Origin: Cryptosporangium arvum DSM 44712
GTDB lineage: Bacteria; Actinomycetota; Actinomycetes; Mycobacteriales; Cryptosporangiaceae
DNA length: 64,000 nucleotides
Reading direction: 5' to 3'
Assembly: GCF_000585375.1 (NCBI RefSeq)
Contig: NZ_KK073874.1
Location: 6,292,894 to 6,356,893 of the forward strand
In this document: positions 54,501 to 63,420 of the stretch, in pieces
Position numbering within the stretch: position 1 is the stretch's first letter
Layout: the number at the start of each line of letters is the position of its first letter
Program-made: the position numbers and the translations under genes
Notes under the pieces: model-generated
The model's input: the letters and a program-made list of their open reading frames with translations, nothing else
Told to the model about the DNA's origin: nothing
The model's database searches: none

Positions 54501-55961
54501 ATGACCGTCGCGCTGGCCGCCCCGCACCCCGCCGCCGTCGAAGCCGCCCGCACGGTCGTCGCGGCCGGTGGTGGCCCGATCGACGCCGCGGTGGCGGCCG
54601 CCGCGGCACTCGCGGTGGCCTACCCGCACCAGTGCTCGGCCGGTGGGGACCTCGTCGCGCTGGTCCGGTCGCCGGACGGTTCGACCCGGGCCGTGCTCTC
54701 GATCGGGGCGGCCGCGGCCGGGATCGACCTCGCCGGTCACCAGCGGATGCCGTTCAGCGGTCCACTGACGATCACCGTGCCCGGCGCCGTCGCCGGGTGG
54801 GCCCGGATCGTGTCGCTCGGGGCCCGGCTCCCGCTCGCCGACCTGCTGGCCCCGGCGATCGCGCTGGCCACCGACGGCGTCGCGGTGAGCGCGGGCCTGC
54901 GCAGGGCCACCGACGAGCGGAGGGACGCCGTCCGCACCGACCCCGGCCTGTCCGAGCTCCTGCTCGACGCGGCCGGCGAACCCCGGGACGTGCTGTACCA
55001 GCCCGCGCTCGCGGCGACGTTACGGACGATCGCCGGCGACTGGACGTCGTTCTACCGCGGGCGGCTCGCCGAGCGCCTGGTCGCCGGGCTCGCCCGCCTC
55101 GATTCGCCGCTGGGGGCGGTGGACCTCGCCGCCCACGAGCCGGAGGTCGTGGAGCCGCTCTCGACCACGATCGGCGCGGCCACCTGGTACGCCGCGCCGC
55201 CGCCGACGCAGGGCGCCACGCTGCTGGCCGTGCTGGGTTCGCCCGACCTGCTCACCGACGCGACGCGCGCCCGCGCGGCCCGCGACGCGCTGCTCGGAGA
55301 CCCCCGCGGCGGCCCGATCGACGTCGACGCGCTGCGCCTGCGGGCGCCGGTCGCGACCAGCGCCGGCGCCGCGGGCGAGAAGCCGCGCGGCGACACGGTC
55401 GCGGTCACCGCGGTGGGAGCGGACGGGACCGCGGTGACGCTGATCCAGAGCGTGTTCCAGAGCTTCGGGTCGGGGCTGCTGGAGCCGGCCACCGGGGTGG
55501 TGCTGCACAACCGGGGCGCCTCGTTCACCCTGCAGTCCGGGCACCCGGGGCGGGTCCGGCCGGGGGTGCGCCCGCCGCACACGCTGTGCCCGTCGCTGGC
55601 CGTCGCGCCCGGCACCGTGGTCGCGCTCGGGTGCCAGGGCGGTCGCTCGCAGGCGTGGATCCTGGCCCAGGTCGCCGCGGACGTCCTCGACGCCGACGAC
55701 CTGGCCGCGCTGGTCGCCCGCCCGCGCTGGGTGATCGGATCGCGCGAGCTCGACCGAGACGCCGACACCCTGCTGCTCGAGCCGGGTACGCCCGGCGCGG
55801 AGCGTCTCGCCCGGGCCGCGAGCGACCTCGGCCTGACCGCGGAGACCGCACCGCGGCGCCACGACAACGCCGGCCACGTGCAGGTCGCCCGCCTGCGTGA
55901 CGGAGTACTCGACGCCGCCGGCGACCCACGCGCCGACGGTCACGGCACCACGCTGCCCTGA
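54501..55961 (+). CDS. Gamma-glutamyltranspeptidase family protein
   Basis: 486 aa, ten bases after the SDR gene. GPIDAAVAAAAALAVAYPHQ and CSAGGDLVALV match the GGT N-terminus, and GDTVAVTAVGADGTAVTLIQ carries the autocatalytic Thr of the small subunit; PHTLCPSLAV follows. There is no signal peptide, so it is probably cytoplasmic, unlike classical GGT. It may act as an amidohydrolase on a gamma-glutamyl or acyl amide. Its role beside fatty-acid genes is unclear. Confidence 0.85.
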   Translation: MTVALAAPHPAAVEAARTVVAAGGGPIDAAVAAAAALAVAYPHQCSAGGDLVALVRSPDGSTRAVLSIGAAAAGIDLAGHQRMPFSGPLTITVPGAVAGWARIVSLGARLPLADLLAPAIALATDGVAVSAGLRRATDERRDAVRTDPGLSELLLDAAGEPRDVLYQPALAATLRTIAGDWTSFYRGRLAERLVAGLARLDSPLGAVDLAAHEPEVVEPLSTTIGAATWYAAPPPTQGATLLAVLGSPDLLTDATRARAARDALLGDPRGGPIDVDALRLRAPVATSAGAAGEKPRGDTVAVTAVGADGTAVTLIQSVFQSFGSGLLEPATGVVLHNRGASFTLQSGHPGRVRPGVRPPHTLCPSLAVAPGTVVALGCQGGRSQAWILAQVAADVLDADDLAALVARPRWVIGSRELDRDADTLLLEPGTPGAERLARAASDLGLTAETAPRRHDNAGHVQVARLRDGVLDAAGDPRADGHGTTLP

Positions 55962-55984
55962 CGCCCTGACGCCCGGACGCCGGG

Positions 55985-56584
55985 TCAGGCGACGGTTTCG
56001 GTGCGGCCCGGGGAGTCGAGGAGCGGGCGGAGGCCGCGCAGGATGTTCGTGATGCCGAACTCGAGCTCGCTCGACGGACCGTGCCCCTTGCGTTCGACCA
56101 GCAGATACCCCTGCGTGTACACCGACAGCGTGAAGAACGCGTGCTGCACCAGCGCCGGCGGCAGGCCGGCCCGCTCGAGCTCGGCGAACAGCTCCTGGGC
56201 CCGGGGCCACGACCGGGCCGAGAGGTCGGCGCCGGGCACCCCGATCTGACGCACGATCAGGTCGCAGGCGAGGTCGTCGGTGGCCAGCAGGCGATGGAAG
56301 TCGAGGAAGAAGTTGCGCAGCAACTCCTCCCAGTCCTCGCCGCGCAGGGCCGGCATGCGCTCGTAGAACGAGGTGAGCGCGGCTTCGGTCATCGCCGCGA
56401 CGAGCTCGCGCTTCGTGCGGAAGTACCAGTAGATGCTGGTGACGCCCACGTCGAGGTGGGTGGCGAGCTGCGGGATGCTCCACTGCTCGATCGGGGTGTC
56501 GCGATAGAACTCGAACGCGCCGGCGATGATGTCGGCCGGGTTGATCGAGCCGCGGGCCCGTCGCGTACGCGCCGACTTCGGCAT
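55985..56584 (-). CDS. TetR-family regulator
   Basis: 199 aa. The helix-turn-helix is WSIPQLATHLDVGVTSIYWY followed by FRTKRELVAAM; the C-terminal ligand domain is helical. Its start is 27 bp from an inverted repeat CCGGTA-aagac-TACCGG, whose half-site also occurs in the thiolase/SDR palindrome. It is a likely repressor of the surrounding acyl-CoA genes that responds to an acyl-CoA. Confidence 0.88.
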   Translation of the reverse strand: MPKSARTRRARGSINPADIIAGAFEFYRDTPIEQWSIPQLATHLDVGVTSIYWYFRTKRELVAAMTEAALTSFYERMPALRGEDWEELLRNFFLDFHRLLATDDLACDLIVRQIGVPGADLSARSWPRAQELFAELERAGLPPALVQHAFFTLSVYTQGYLLVERKGHGPSSELEFGITNILRGLRPLLDSPGRTETVA

Positions 56585-56610
56585 GGTGACCTCCCGCTCG
56601 AGCGACCCGA

Positions 56611-56627
56611 CCGGTAAAGACTACCGG
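56611..56627. promoter_or_regulatory. Inverted repeat CCGGTA-n5-TACCGG before the TetR gene
   Basis: A 6-5-6 inverted repeat 27-43 bp upstream of the TetR start. It shares TACCGG with the 53655-53685 palindrome, suggesting self-regulation and joint control. Confidence 0.55.
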
Positions 56628-56645
56628 AAGGCTCGCGGGAACCGC

Positions 56646-57371
56646 TCAGCCCAGGAGTACCGCCTGGGACACCTGCACGGCGAGGGCCCCGGACGCGGTC
56701 CGGAACTCGGTCCTCGCGTGGGCGTGCGTGCCGGCGGCGAGCTCGCCGAGGCGGATCGGCGTCAGGCCCGTGGTGGCCGGTCCGGCGAACGCGATCGTCG
56801 ACGCCAGCACGGTGGCCGCCGGCCCGCCCGGCACCGTGACCGCCGCCCCGACGTACGCCACCAGCCCGCGCACGGTCGTGGGATCGAGCCCCCACTCCCC
56901 CGTGGCGACCCGTTCCGCCAGCTCCACCGGCACGAGCTCCCCGCTCACCGGCAGCGCCCTCCGGCGGCCGGGGAATGGGACACCGGCGTCGTCAGGGGTC
57001 AGCACGACCACGGCCCGGCCGTGCGAGCCGCCGCCGACGGTGAGGCGGGTGGTCACGTCACCGGACGGGCCCCGGCGCAGGACCTCGACCCCGATCCGCA
57101 GCGCGCGGCGGGCCGGTGCCGGCACCCCGGCCGACCAGGACACCAGCGACACCCGGTGGCCCGGCACCGCGCGCTCGGCCGCCACCACCACCCCGGCCAC
57201 CAGCTGCGCACCCGGGAACGTCGGCCAGGCCGGGTCGGCCGCCCTCAGCCGGAAGTCCCCGGACCCGACGCGCCCCACGTTCAGCGCGCGAACCAGCCGT
57301 CCGAGCTCCGGCGTCCGCCAGACGCCCGACGCCCCGGCCCCTAGCCTTTCGGCAGGGACCACTCGCAACAC
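56646..57371 (-). CDS. Thioesterase-like (double hotdog) protein
   Basis: 241 aa from the GTG at 57371; GTGs at 57386 and 57362 are also possible and the start is not certain. FPGAQLVAGVVVAAERAVPG and ALRIGVEVLRRGPSGDVTTR resemble the first hotdog of TesB-like acyl-CoA thioesterases, and FRTASGALAVQVSQAVLLG the end of the second. It would release CoA from acyl-CoA. The match is general rather than to a named enzyme. Confidence 0.6.
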   Translation of the reverse strand: MLRVVPAERLGAGASGVWRTPELGRLVRALNVGRVGSGDFRLRAADPAWPTFPGAQLVAGVVVAAERAVPGHRVSLVSWSAGVPAPARRALRIGVEVLRRGPSGDVTTRLTVGGGSHGRAVVVLTPDDAGVPFPGRRRALPVSGELVPVELAERVATGEWGLDPTTVRGLVAYVGAAVTVPGGPAATVLASTIAFAGPATTGLTPIRLGELAAGTHAHARTEFRTASGALAVQVSQAVLLG

Positions 57372-57446
57372 TCGTGCTCCACCCACTCCCCCAGTCAGCC
57401 ATATGATTAGATAGTCGTCAACATTTCGATCGGTTAGAGGGTGCCC

Positions 57447-57950
57447 ATGGACTGGGTCGACATCGGTCTGCTGCTGATCCGCCTGAGCCTGGGCGCCACT
57501 CTGCTGATGCACGGCTGGAACCACTGGCTCGGCGGCGGCAAGATCCCCGGCACGGCCGGGTGGTTCGAGAGCCTCGGCTTACGGCCGGGCCTCTTCCAGG
57601 CCTGGGCCAGCGTGGTCACCGAGATCGCCGCCGGGCTCGGGCTGATCGCCGGGCTGCTCACACCGCTGGCCTGCGCCGCGACCGTCGGGGTGATGGCCGT
57701 GGCGGCCATCGTCGCGCACCGCCCGAACGGCTTCTTCGTCTTCCGCGACGGCTACGAGTACGTCCTCATGATCGCGGTCGTGTGCGTCGCCCTCGGCGCG
57801 ATCGGCCCGGGCCGGATCTCCCTCGACCACGCGCTCGACATCGAGATCACCGGCCTGGCCGGCTTCCTGGTCGCCCTGCTCGTCGGCCTCGGCGGCACCG
57901 CGCTGCTGCTCGCCACGACCTGGCGTCCGGCCAGGACCCCCGCCGAGTGA
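57447..57950 (+). CDS. DoxX-family membrane protein
   Basis: 167 aa from the ATG at 57447, with AGAGGG upstream; a GTG two codons earlier is less likely. Four membrane helices are visible. IRLSLGATLLMHGWNHW and WASVVTEIAAGLGLIAGLLT are characteristic of the DoxX family. Function in oxidoreductive membrane processes is only partly known. It precedes the acyl-CoA synthetase by 41 bp. Confidence 0.87.
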   Translation: MDWVDIGLLLIRLSLGATLLMHGWNHWLGGGKIPGTAGWFESLGLRPGLFQAWASVVTEIAAGLGLIAGLLTPLACAATVGVMAVAAIVAHRPNGFFVFRDGYEYVLMIAVVCVALGAIGPGRISLDHALDIEITGLAGFLVALLVGLGGTALLLATTWRPARTPAE

Positions 57951-57991
57951 CGGCACCTGAGTGGACATCCCTCTGATCAAGCGGGAGCACG

Positions 57992-59455
57992 ATGAACCTC
58001 CTCACCCTGCTCGACCTGAGCGTCGCCGGGCACGGCGACCGCGTCCTGCTCGGCCCGGACCGCGACGGCCTCACCGGCTCCGACCTCCAGCTGCGGGCCC
58101 GCGCCGGCGCCGCCCACCTCCTGCGTGCGCGGGCCCGCACCGTGGTCTACCTGGGTGAGAACGGCGTCGGCTTCCCGATCGCGCTGTTCGCCGCGGCCAC
58201 GGCCGGTGTGCCGTTCCTCCCGCTGAACTACCGGCTCTCCCGCGAGCAGCTGGCCGACGTCGTCGCGGCCCAGGACCACCCGTACGTGATCAGCGCGGAC
58301 CCGGCGATCGCCGCCGGCGCGATCACCGTCGACGACTGGCTCGCGCTGACGGCGGGGAGCGCACCCGAGGTCACCCTCCCGCCCGAGCCCGACCCGGACG
58401 CCGAAGCCGTGCTGCTGTTGACCAGCGGCACCACGGCCGCTCCGAAGAGCGCGGTGCTGCGCCACAAGCACCTCGCGGCCTACGTCCTCGACACCGTCGA
58501 GTTCAGCGGCGCGGCACCCACCGACGCCGTCGTCGTGAGCGTGCCGCCGTACCACATCGCGGCGGTGGCGAACCTGCTGTCGAATCTGTACGCCGGGCGG
58601 CGGATCGTCTACCTGGACAAGTTCACGCCGGAGGGCTGGCTGGGGACGGTCGCGAGCGAAGGCGTCACGCACGCGATGGTCGTGCCGACGATGCTCGCAC
58701 GGATCGTCGACGCGCTCGAAACGGGCATCGACGCCCCGCCGACGCTCCGCTCGCTCTCCTACGGCGGCGCCCCGCTCGCACCGTCGATCCTGCGCCGGGC
58801 GTTGACGCTGCTGCCGGCCGTGGGGTTCGTCAACGCGTACGGGCTCACCGAGACCTCGTCGTCGATCGCGGTGCTCGGTCCCGACGACCACCGGGAGGCC
58901 GCGGCCAGCGACGATCCGGCGGTCCGGGCCCGGCTCGGCTCGGTCGGACGGCCGCTGCCGAGCGTCGAGATCGAGATCCGGGACGCGACGGACGCGCCCG
59001 CGCCGGCCGGGCGGATCGGCGCGATCTTCGTCCGGGGACCGCAGGTCGCCGGCGAGTACCGGCAGGGGGGCCGCCGCGTCGACGCGGACGGGTGGTTCCC
59101 CACCCGCGACGAGGGCTATCTGGACGCCGACGGCTACCTGTTCGTGAAGGGACGCACCGACGACACGATCATCCGCGGCGGCGAGAACGTGGCCCCGGCC
59201 GAGATCGAGGACGTCATCCAGCAGCTGCCCGGGGTGGCCGAGGCGGTGGTCGTCGGGATCCCGGACGAGGAGTGGGGGCAGCGGATCGGCGCGTTCGTGA
59301 TCCCCCGTCCGGGCGCGAACCTGAGCGAGGACGGCGTGCGCGCGTACGTGCGTAGCGTGCTGCGCTCGTCGAAGACGCCGGACGTGGTGACGTTCGTCGA
59401 GGACCTTCCGCGCACGCCCACCGGCAAGATCCTCCGCCGCGAGTTGGTCGAGTAG
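57992..59455 (+). CDS. Acyl-CoA synthetase (AMP-binding)
   Basis: 487 aa ANL-superfamily enzyme that activates a carboxylic acid to acyl-CoA through an acyl-AMP. The phosphate loop is LLTSGTTAAPKSAVL; VNAYGLTETSSSIAVLG is the A5 motif; GYLFVKGRTDDTIIRGGENV is the hinge region and PRTPTGKILRREL carries the catalytic Lys. At 487 residues it is on the short side for this family. Likely first enzyme of the acyl-CoA route encoded around it. Confidence 0.92.
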   Translation: MNLLTLLDLSVAGHGDRVLLGPDRDGLTGSDLQLRARAGAAHLLRARARTVVYLGENGVGFPIALFAAATAGVPFLPLNYRLSREQLADVVAAQDHPYVISADPAIAAGAITVDDWLALTAGSAPEVTLPPEPDPDAEAVLLLTSGTTAAPKSAVLRHKHLAAYVLDTVEFSGAAPTDAVVVSVPPYHIAAVANLLSNLYAGRRIVYLDKFTPEGWLGTVASEGVTHAMVVPTMLARIVDALETGIDAPPTLRSLSYGGAPLAPSILRRALTLLPAVGFVNAYGLTETSSSIAVLGPDDHREAAASDDPAVRARLGSVGRPLPSVEIEIRDATDAPAPAGRIGAIFVRGPQVAGEYRQGGRRVDADGWFPTRDEGYLDADGYLFVKGRTDDTIIRGGENVAPAEIEDVIQQLPGVAEAVVVGIPDEEWGQRIGAFVIPRPGANLSEDGVRAYVRSVLRSSKTPDVVTFVEDLPRTPTGKILRRELVE

Positions 59456-59463
59456 GCACGCGA

Positions 59464-59494
59464 AAGGGGGCCGGGCCATCCGCCCGGACCCCTT
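59464..59494. terminator. Bidirectional terminator
   Basis: AAGGGG-g-CCGGGC (59464-59476), loop CATCC, GCCCGG-a-CCCCTT (59482-59494). It lies between the convergent ends of the synthetase and the dehydrogenase gene. Confidence 0.85.
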
Positions 59495-59501
59495 CCCGCG
59501 G

Positions 59502-60722
59502 TTACCAGCGGCCCTGCCTCACATCCCTGAACGGGACGTCCCGGTCGGCGGCGTGCTCGCGCGGCATGCCGAGCACGCGCTCGGAGATCACGTTGCGTGC
59601 CATCTCGGTGGAGCCGCCGCCCAGGCTGCCGGCCTGCCGGTTCAGCGACAGCTCGCCCACCTCGGCCGTGGAGCCGGTCACCGCGGCACTGCCGGCGATA
59701 CGCAGCCGGATGTCGGAGTCGCGCCAGTCGGTCTCGGCGTGCAGGAGCCGGGTCATCGACGCCGACGGGCCGGGCAGGTGCCCACCGCCCAGCCCGGCGC
59801 CGACCCGGGCGATCAGCGCGGACTGCACCAGGTGGTTGGCGCGCGACTCGCCGATCAGCTCGCGCACCGTGACGTCGTCGAGCCGGCCGACCGCGCGGGC
59901 CAGATCGGCCGGCGGACGCGACGCCGCCGGTGCCACCCCCCGGCCGACCCCGCTGACGTACGGCGAACCGCCGCCCATCGAGGTGCGCTCCCAGTACAGC
60001 TGCCGGGACGCGACGGCCCAGCCCCCGTTCACCTCGCCGACGACCGCGTCGGCGGGCAGCCGCACGTCGTCGAAGAACTCCTCGCAGAACTCGGTGGAGC
60101 CGTTGACCTGGCGGATCCGCCGGATCGTGACGCCGTCGGCGTGCACAGGGACCAGGAACATCGTCAGGCCGGCGTGCTTGGGCACCGACCAGTCGGTGCG
60201 CACCAGGCAGAGTCCGTAGTCGGCGGCGTACGCGCCGGAACTCCAGATCTTCGCGCCGTTCAGGACCCAGAGGTCACCGTCGCGCTCGGCCTTCGTGGTC
60301 ACACCGGCGAGGTCCGAACCGCCCCGCGGCTCGGACAGGAACTGCACCATGAGCTCGTCGCCGCGCAGCGCGCCCCCGATGCGGTCGCGTTTCTGCTGCT
60401 CGCTGCCCAGGTCGAGGATCGTGGCCGCGCAGATCGACAGCGTCGGGACGTTGATGCGCAGCGGCAGCTCGTACGGGGCGCTCTCGGCGTTGAACGCGCG
60501 CTGGTGCTCCGGGGTGAGGCCGAGCCCGCCGTACCCGCGGGGGAACGCGATACCGGCGAAACCGCCGTCCCAGAGCATCTTCTGCAGCTCGCGGGTGCGG
60601 TTCCAGGACGCGGTGTCGTTCTCGGGGTCGTCCAGCGCCGGGTCCCGGTCCGCCAGCCGCGGCATGGAGTCCGCGAGCCAGGCCTTCGCGTCGGCCCGGA
60701 ACTCCTCGACCGAGATGCTCAT
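59502..60722 (-). CDS. Acyl-CoA dehydrogenase (alpha-type subunit)
   Basis: 406 aa from the ATG at 60722 (MSISVEEFRADAKAWLADSM). FLSEPRGGSDLAGVTTKAER is the FAD-contacting motif, WVLNGAKIWSSGAYAADYGL the conserved core and STEFCEEFFDDVRLPADAVV the next. The end contains GSLGGGSTEMARNVISERVL. It introduces a double bond into acyl-CoA. It overlaps the second dehydrogenase by 4 bp; paired genes like these form mixed tetramers in cholesterol side-chain breakdown (FadE28/FadE29 type). Confidence 0.92.
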   Translation of the reverse strand: MSISVEEFRADAKAWLADSMPRLADRDPALDDPENDTASWNRTRELQKMLWDGGFAGIAFPRGYGGLGLTPEHQRAFNAESAPYELPLRINVPTLSICAATILDLGSEQQKRDRIGGALRGDELMVQFLSEPRGGSDLAGVTTKAERDGDLWVLNGAKIWSSGAYAADYGLCLVRTDWSVPKHAGLTMFLVPVHADGVTIRRIRQVNGSTEFCEEFFDDVRLPADAVVGEVNGGWAVASRQLYWERTSMGGGSPYVSGVGRGVAPAASRPPADLARAVGRLDDVTVRELIGESRANHLVQSALIARVGAGLGGGHLPGPSASMTRLLHAETDWRDSDIRLRIAGSAAVTGSTAEVGELSLNRQAGSLGGGSTEMARNVISERVLGMPREHAADRDVPFRDVRQGRW

Positions 60723-61816
60723 GCCGCGTTCCCCCTCGCGATGACGATGTCCGCGAGCGCCCTCCGGTGCTCCTCGGGCGTGCCGTGGAGCGCGCGGTTG
60801 ACGGTCACGCGACGCAGGTAGAGGTGCAGGTCGTGCTCCCAGGTGACGCCGATGCCGCCGTGCAGCTGCACGCAGTCCTGGATGATCTCGACCGACTTCG
60901 TGCCGACGTAGGAGCCGGCCGCCGCCACGAGTTCGGCCGCGTCGGGCGCGGCGTCCTGCACGGCGCGACCGGCCGCGGACACGATCGCGTGGATCGCTTC
61001 GAGCCACGTCTTCATGTCCGCGAAGCGGTGCTTGAGGGCCTGATAGGACGCGAGCGGCCGCCCGAACGAGTACCTGTCGAACGCCCAGGCGACGGTGAAC
61101 TCGAAGACCCGGTCGACGGCCCCGGCGGTCTCGGCGCTCTGCAGGATCGAGGCGACCAGGCGGGGCCGTTCGACGGTCGCGGGGACCAGCGCCGACGCGG
61201 GCACCTCGACGTCCTCGAAGTGGACGGTGCCGAAGCGCCGGACCAGGTCCAGTGACTTCACCGGCTCGACGCGCACCTGCGCCGCGGGCACCAGGAACTG
61301 CCCGGCGTCCGTGGTGACCAGGAACAGGTCGGCCTGGTCGGCGGCCTCCACCCGGTCCTTCACCCCGGTGATCCGCCAGCCGTAGGCCGTCCGGGTCGCG
61401 GTGGTCCGGGGGTCCTGCGGCGTGAACCCGCGTCCCGGTTCGTCGACGGCCCAGGTGGCGACGGTCCCGCCGGCGACGAGCGACTCCAGGGCCGACTCGT
61501 GTCCACCGGCCTCCACCAGCGCCGCGATCACCGTGTTCACCGGCCCCAGCGGCCCCGGCGACACCAGCCGTCCCATCTCCTCGGCGACGATCAGCAGGTC
61601 GAGCAGCCCCGCGTCGGACACGCTGCCACCGCCCTGGTCCTCGGGCACGAGCAGCGCCGTCCAGCCGAGCTCGGCGCCGCGCGCCCACCAGTCGCGCCGG
61701 AAGCCGTCCGGTCCGGTCGCCCATTCCCGCACGGTGGAGAGCGGCACCTCGGCGTCGAGGAACTTCTTCGTCGTCGCCCGGAAGAGTCTCTGATCCGGGG
61801 TGAGGTCAAAATCCAT
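60719..61816 (-). CDS. Acyl-CoA dehydrogenase (beta-type subunit)
   Basis: 365 aa from the ATG at 61816 with GGAGGAGCT upstream. It opens MDFDLTPDQRLFRATTKKFL; LGWTALLVPEDQGGGSVSDA and FDRYSFGRPLASYQALKHRF are family motifs, and CVQLHGGIGVTWEHDLHLYL carries the usual catalytic Glu position. It lacks the SEPRGGSD-type motif of its partner, as expected for the unlike subunit of a mixed dehydrogenase. It is first in the two-gene operon. Confidence 0.92.
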   Translation of the reverse strand: MDFDLTPDQRLFRATTKKFLDAEVPLSTVREWATGPDGFRRDWWARGAELGWTALLVPEDQGGGSVSDAGLLDLLIVAEEMGRLVSPGPLGPVNTVIAALVEAGGHESALESLVAGGTVATWAVDEPGRGFTPQDPRTTATRTAYGWRITGVKDRVEAADQADLFLVTTDAGQFLVPAAQVRVEPVKSLDLVRRFGTVHFEDVEVPASALVPATVERPRLVASILQSAETAGAVDRVFEFTVAWAFDRYSFGRPLASYQALKHRFADMKTWLEAIHAIVSAAGRAVQDAAPDAAELVAAAGSYVGTKSVEIIQDCVQLHGGIGVTWEHDLHLYLRRVTVNRALHGTPEEHRRALADIVIARGNAA

Positions 61817-61968
61817 GGAGCTCCTCCGGCGATATACTTTGACACTTCTAAAATTATTCAGGGATCGCCGGCAGGTCAAGGTGGTGATGCGTCGGCGCGG
61901 GACTACTTGCACGTGCTATTGAAGAGCGACACCGCCCGGGCTACCGACCGCATCTCCGGAGTATCCGC

Positions 61969-62631
61969 ATGACCGTTCTGCTCGTCCACGGGGCCGGTTC
62001 GACGATCGAGCACAACTATCGGCGGGCGGGCTGGATCGACCGGCTGGAAGCGTCCGGCCGGGACGTGCTGGGCTACCACCTGCCGGGACACGGGCCGGGG
62101 ATCGCCCCCGACCTCCCCGACGGTGACACGATCGTCGACGACGTCCTGCGCCACCTCGGCGACCGGGACCCGGTGGACGCGATCGCGTTCTCCGCGGGAG
62201 CGCAACTGCTGGCCGCGGTGGCCGCCCGGGAACCGAGCCGCTTCCGCACGCTCGCGTTGCTCGGCGTCGGCAACGGGGTGTTGCGGCCCGACGTGAGCGG
62301 CATCGCGGCGCTCGCGGCCGCGTTGGGCCGCGGCGACGATTCCGGCGTCACGCGGGTGTTCCGGCGGGCCGCCCGGTCGGCCGGCAACGACGTGGACGAC
62401 GTCCGCCGGTACCTGGAGATCCCGAAGCCGCCGGTCGCGGCGGACGCGCTCGCGAAGGTGCAGGCTCCGGTGCTCGTCGTGCTGGGCGAGCACGACTTCA
62501 ACGCCCCCGCGGACGACCTGGTCGCGGCGTTCGGCCAGGCCTCGCTGCGCGTGCTGCCGGGTGTCGACCACTTCGGGCTGACGTCGGACGCGCGCTGTCG
62601 GGAAGCGGTCCTGGCCTTCCTGCAGCGCTGA
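61969..62631 (+). CDS. Alpha/beta hydrolase
   Basis: 220 aa, divergent from the dehydrogenases across 152 bp of partly AT-rich DNA. VLLVHGAGSTIEHNYRRAGW is the oxyanion region and DAIAFSAGAQLLAAVAAREP holds the nucleophile elbow (FSAGA). A catalytic Asp is likely in VLVVLGEHDFNAPADDLVAA and the His in VLPGVDHFGLTSDARC. It hydrolyses an ester or thioester of unknown identity. Confidence 0.83.
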   Translation: MTVLLVHGAGSTIEHNYRRAGWIDRLEASGRDVLGYHLPGHGPGIAPDLPDGDTIVDDVLRHLGDRDPVDAIAFSAGAQLLAAVAAREPSRFRTLALLGVGNGVLRPDVSGIAALAAALGRGDDSGVTRVFRRAARSAGNDVDDVRRYLEIPKPPVAADALAKVQAPVLVVLGEHDFNAPADDLVAAFGQASLRVLPGVDHFGLTSDARCREAVLAFLQR

Positions 62632-62875
62632 TGCCCGCCGCGGTGGAGAGCCTGGTCGCCGAGTTGCCCGCGGTGGGCCCGCCGATCTCGGTGAGCGAGC
62701 GCGCTCTCGTTCACCGCTCCCGGCCGGCGCGCGGAGGTGCGGGTCGCGCTGCGTGCCGCGCTGGGCAAGACGCCGGTGCACGAGAGCCGGCGGGTCCGGC
62801 CGCCGAGAGCGTCCGTTGACAGCCCGACCGAACAAAAGTAGAAAGTTGGGCAAGTATCAAAGCAACGGAGGTTCG

Positions 62876-63409
62876 ATGCCCACGAACGTGTCCGACGAGA
62901 TGCGCGGCGCGCTCGGCACCCTGCTCACTCGCCGGATCAGCTACCCCGTGGCGGAATCGGACATCCGCAAGTGGGCCCTCGCCGTGTACTGGCCGGAGAA
63001 GCCACCGCGCGAGTTCCTCGACGCCGAACGCGCACCGGAGGACTTCAACCCGTTCGCGTGGGCGGTCGCGAGGAGCGAAGCCGGCGGCCGCCCCGAACCG
63101 GACGCAGCGGTCGCGGGGAGCGAGGCCGGCGGCCGCCCCGAACCGGACGCGAACAGCGCGGACCGCACCGAGCGGCTCGCCGGTGTGCCCGGTCCCGGGC
63201 TGCGGTTCCAGCTCAACGGAGGCCTGGAGACCGAGTACGGCGTCCCGATCCGGCCGGGTGACGTGATCACCAGCGAGAACCGGCTCGACGGGTACTCCGA
63301 GCGGGAGGGCAAGCTCGGCCTCATGCTCTTCACGGTCACCGAGGACACCTGGACCAACCAGGACCGCGCGGTCGTGAAGCGCAGCCGCATGACGTTGATC
63401 CGGTACTGA
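62876..63409 (+). CDS. MaoC-type dehydratase, N-terminal-domain protein
   Basis: 177 aa from the ATG at 62876 with ACGGAGG upstream. It matches the FAS1-like/MaoC_dehydrat_N half of enoyl-CoA hydratases: LLTRRISYPVAESDIRKWAL and IRPGDVITSENRLDGYSERE. Its mid-region has a duplicated 15-residue segment (SEAGGRPEPDA twice). The catalytic half is in the next gene, 11 bp downstream, giving a two-subunit hydratase. Confidence 0.87.
   Translation: MPTNVSDEMRGALGTLLTRRISYPVAESDIRKWALAVYWPEKPPREFLDAERAPEDFNPFAWAVARSEAGGRPEPDAAVAGSEAGGRPEPDANSADRTERLAGVPGPGLRFQLNGGLETEYGVPIRPGDVITSENRLDGYSEREGKLGLMLFTVTEDTWTNQDRAVVKRSRMTLIRY
63062..63151 (+). repeat. 45-bp tandem duplication in the MaoC gene
   Basis: Two copies (63062-63106, 63107-63151) differing at only a few positions; in frame, adding 15 residues. 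Probably a recent slip event in a surface loop. Confidence 0.85.
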
Positions 63410-63420
63410 GGAGCGGGGCC

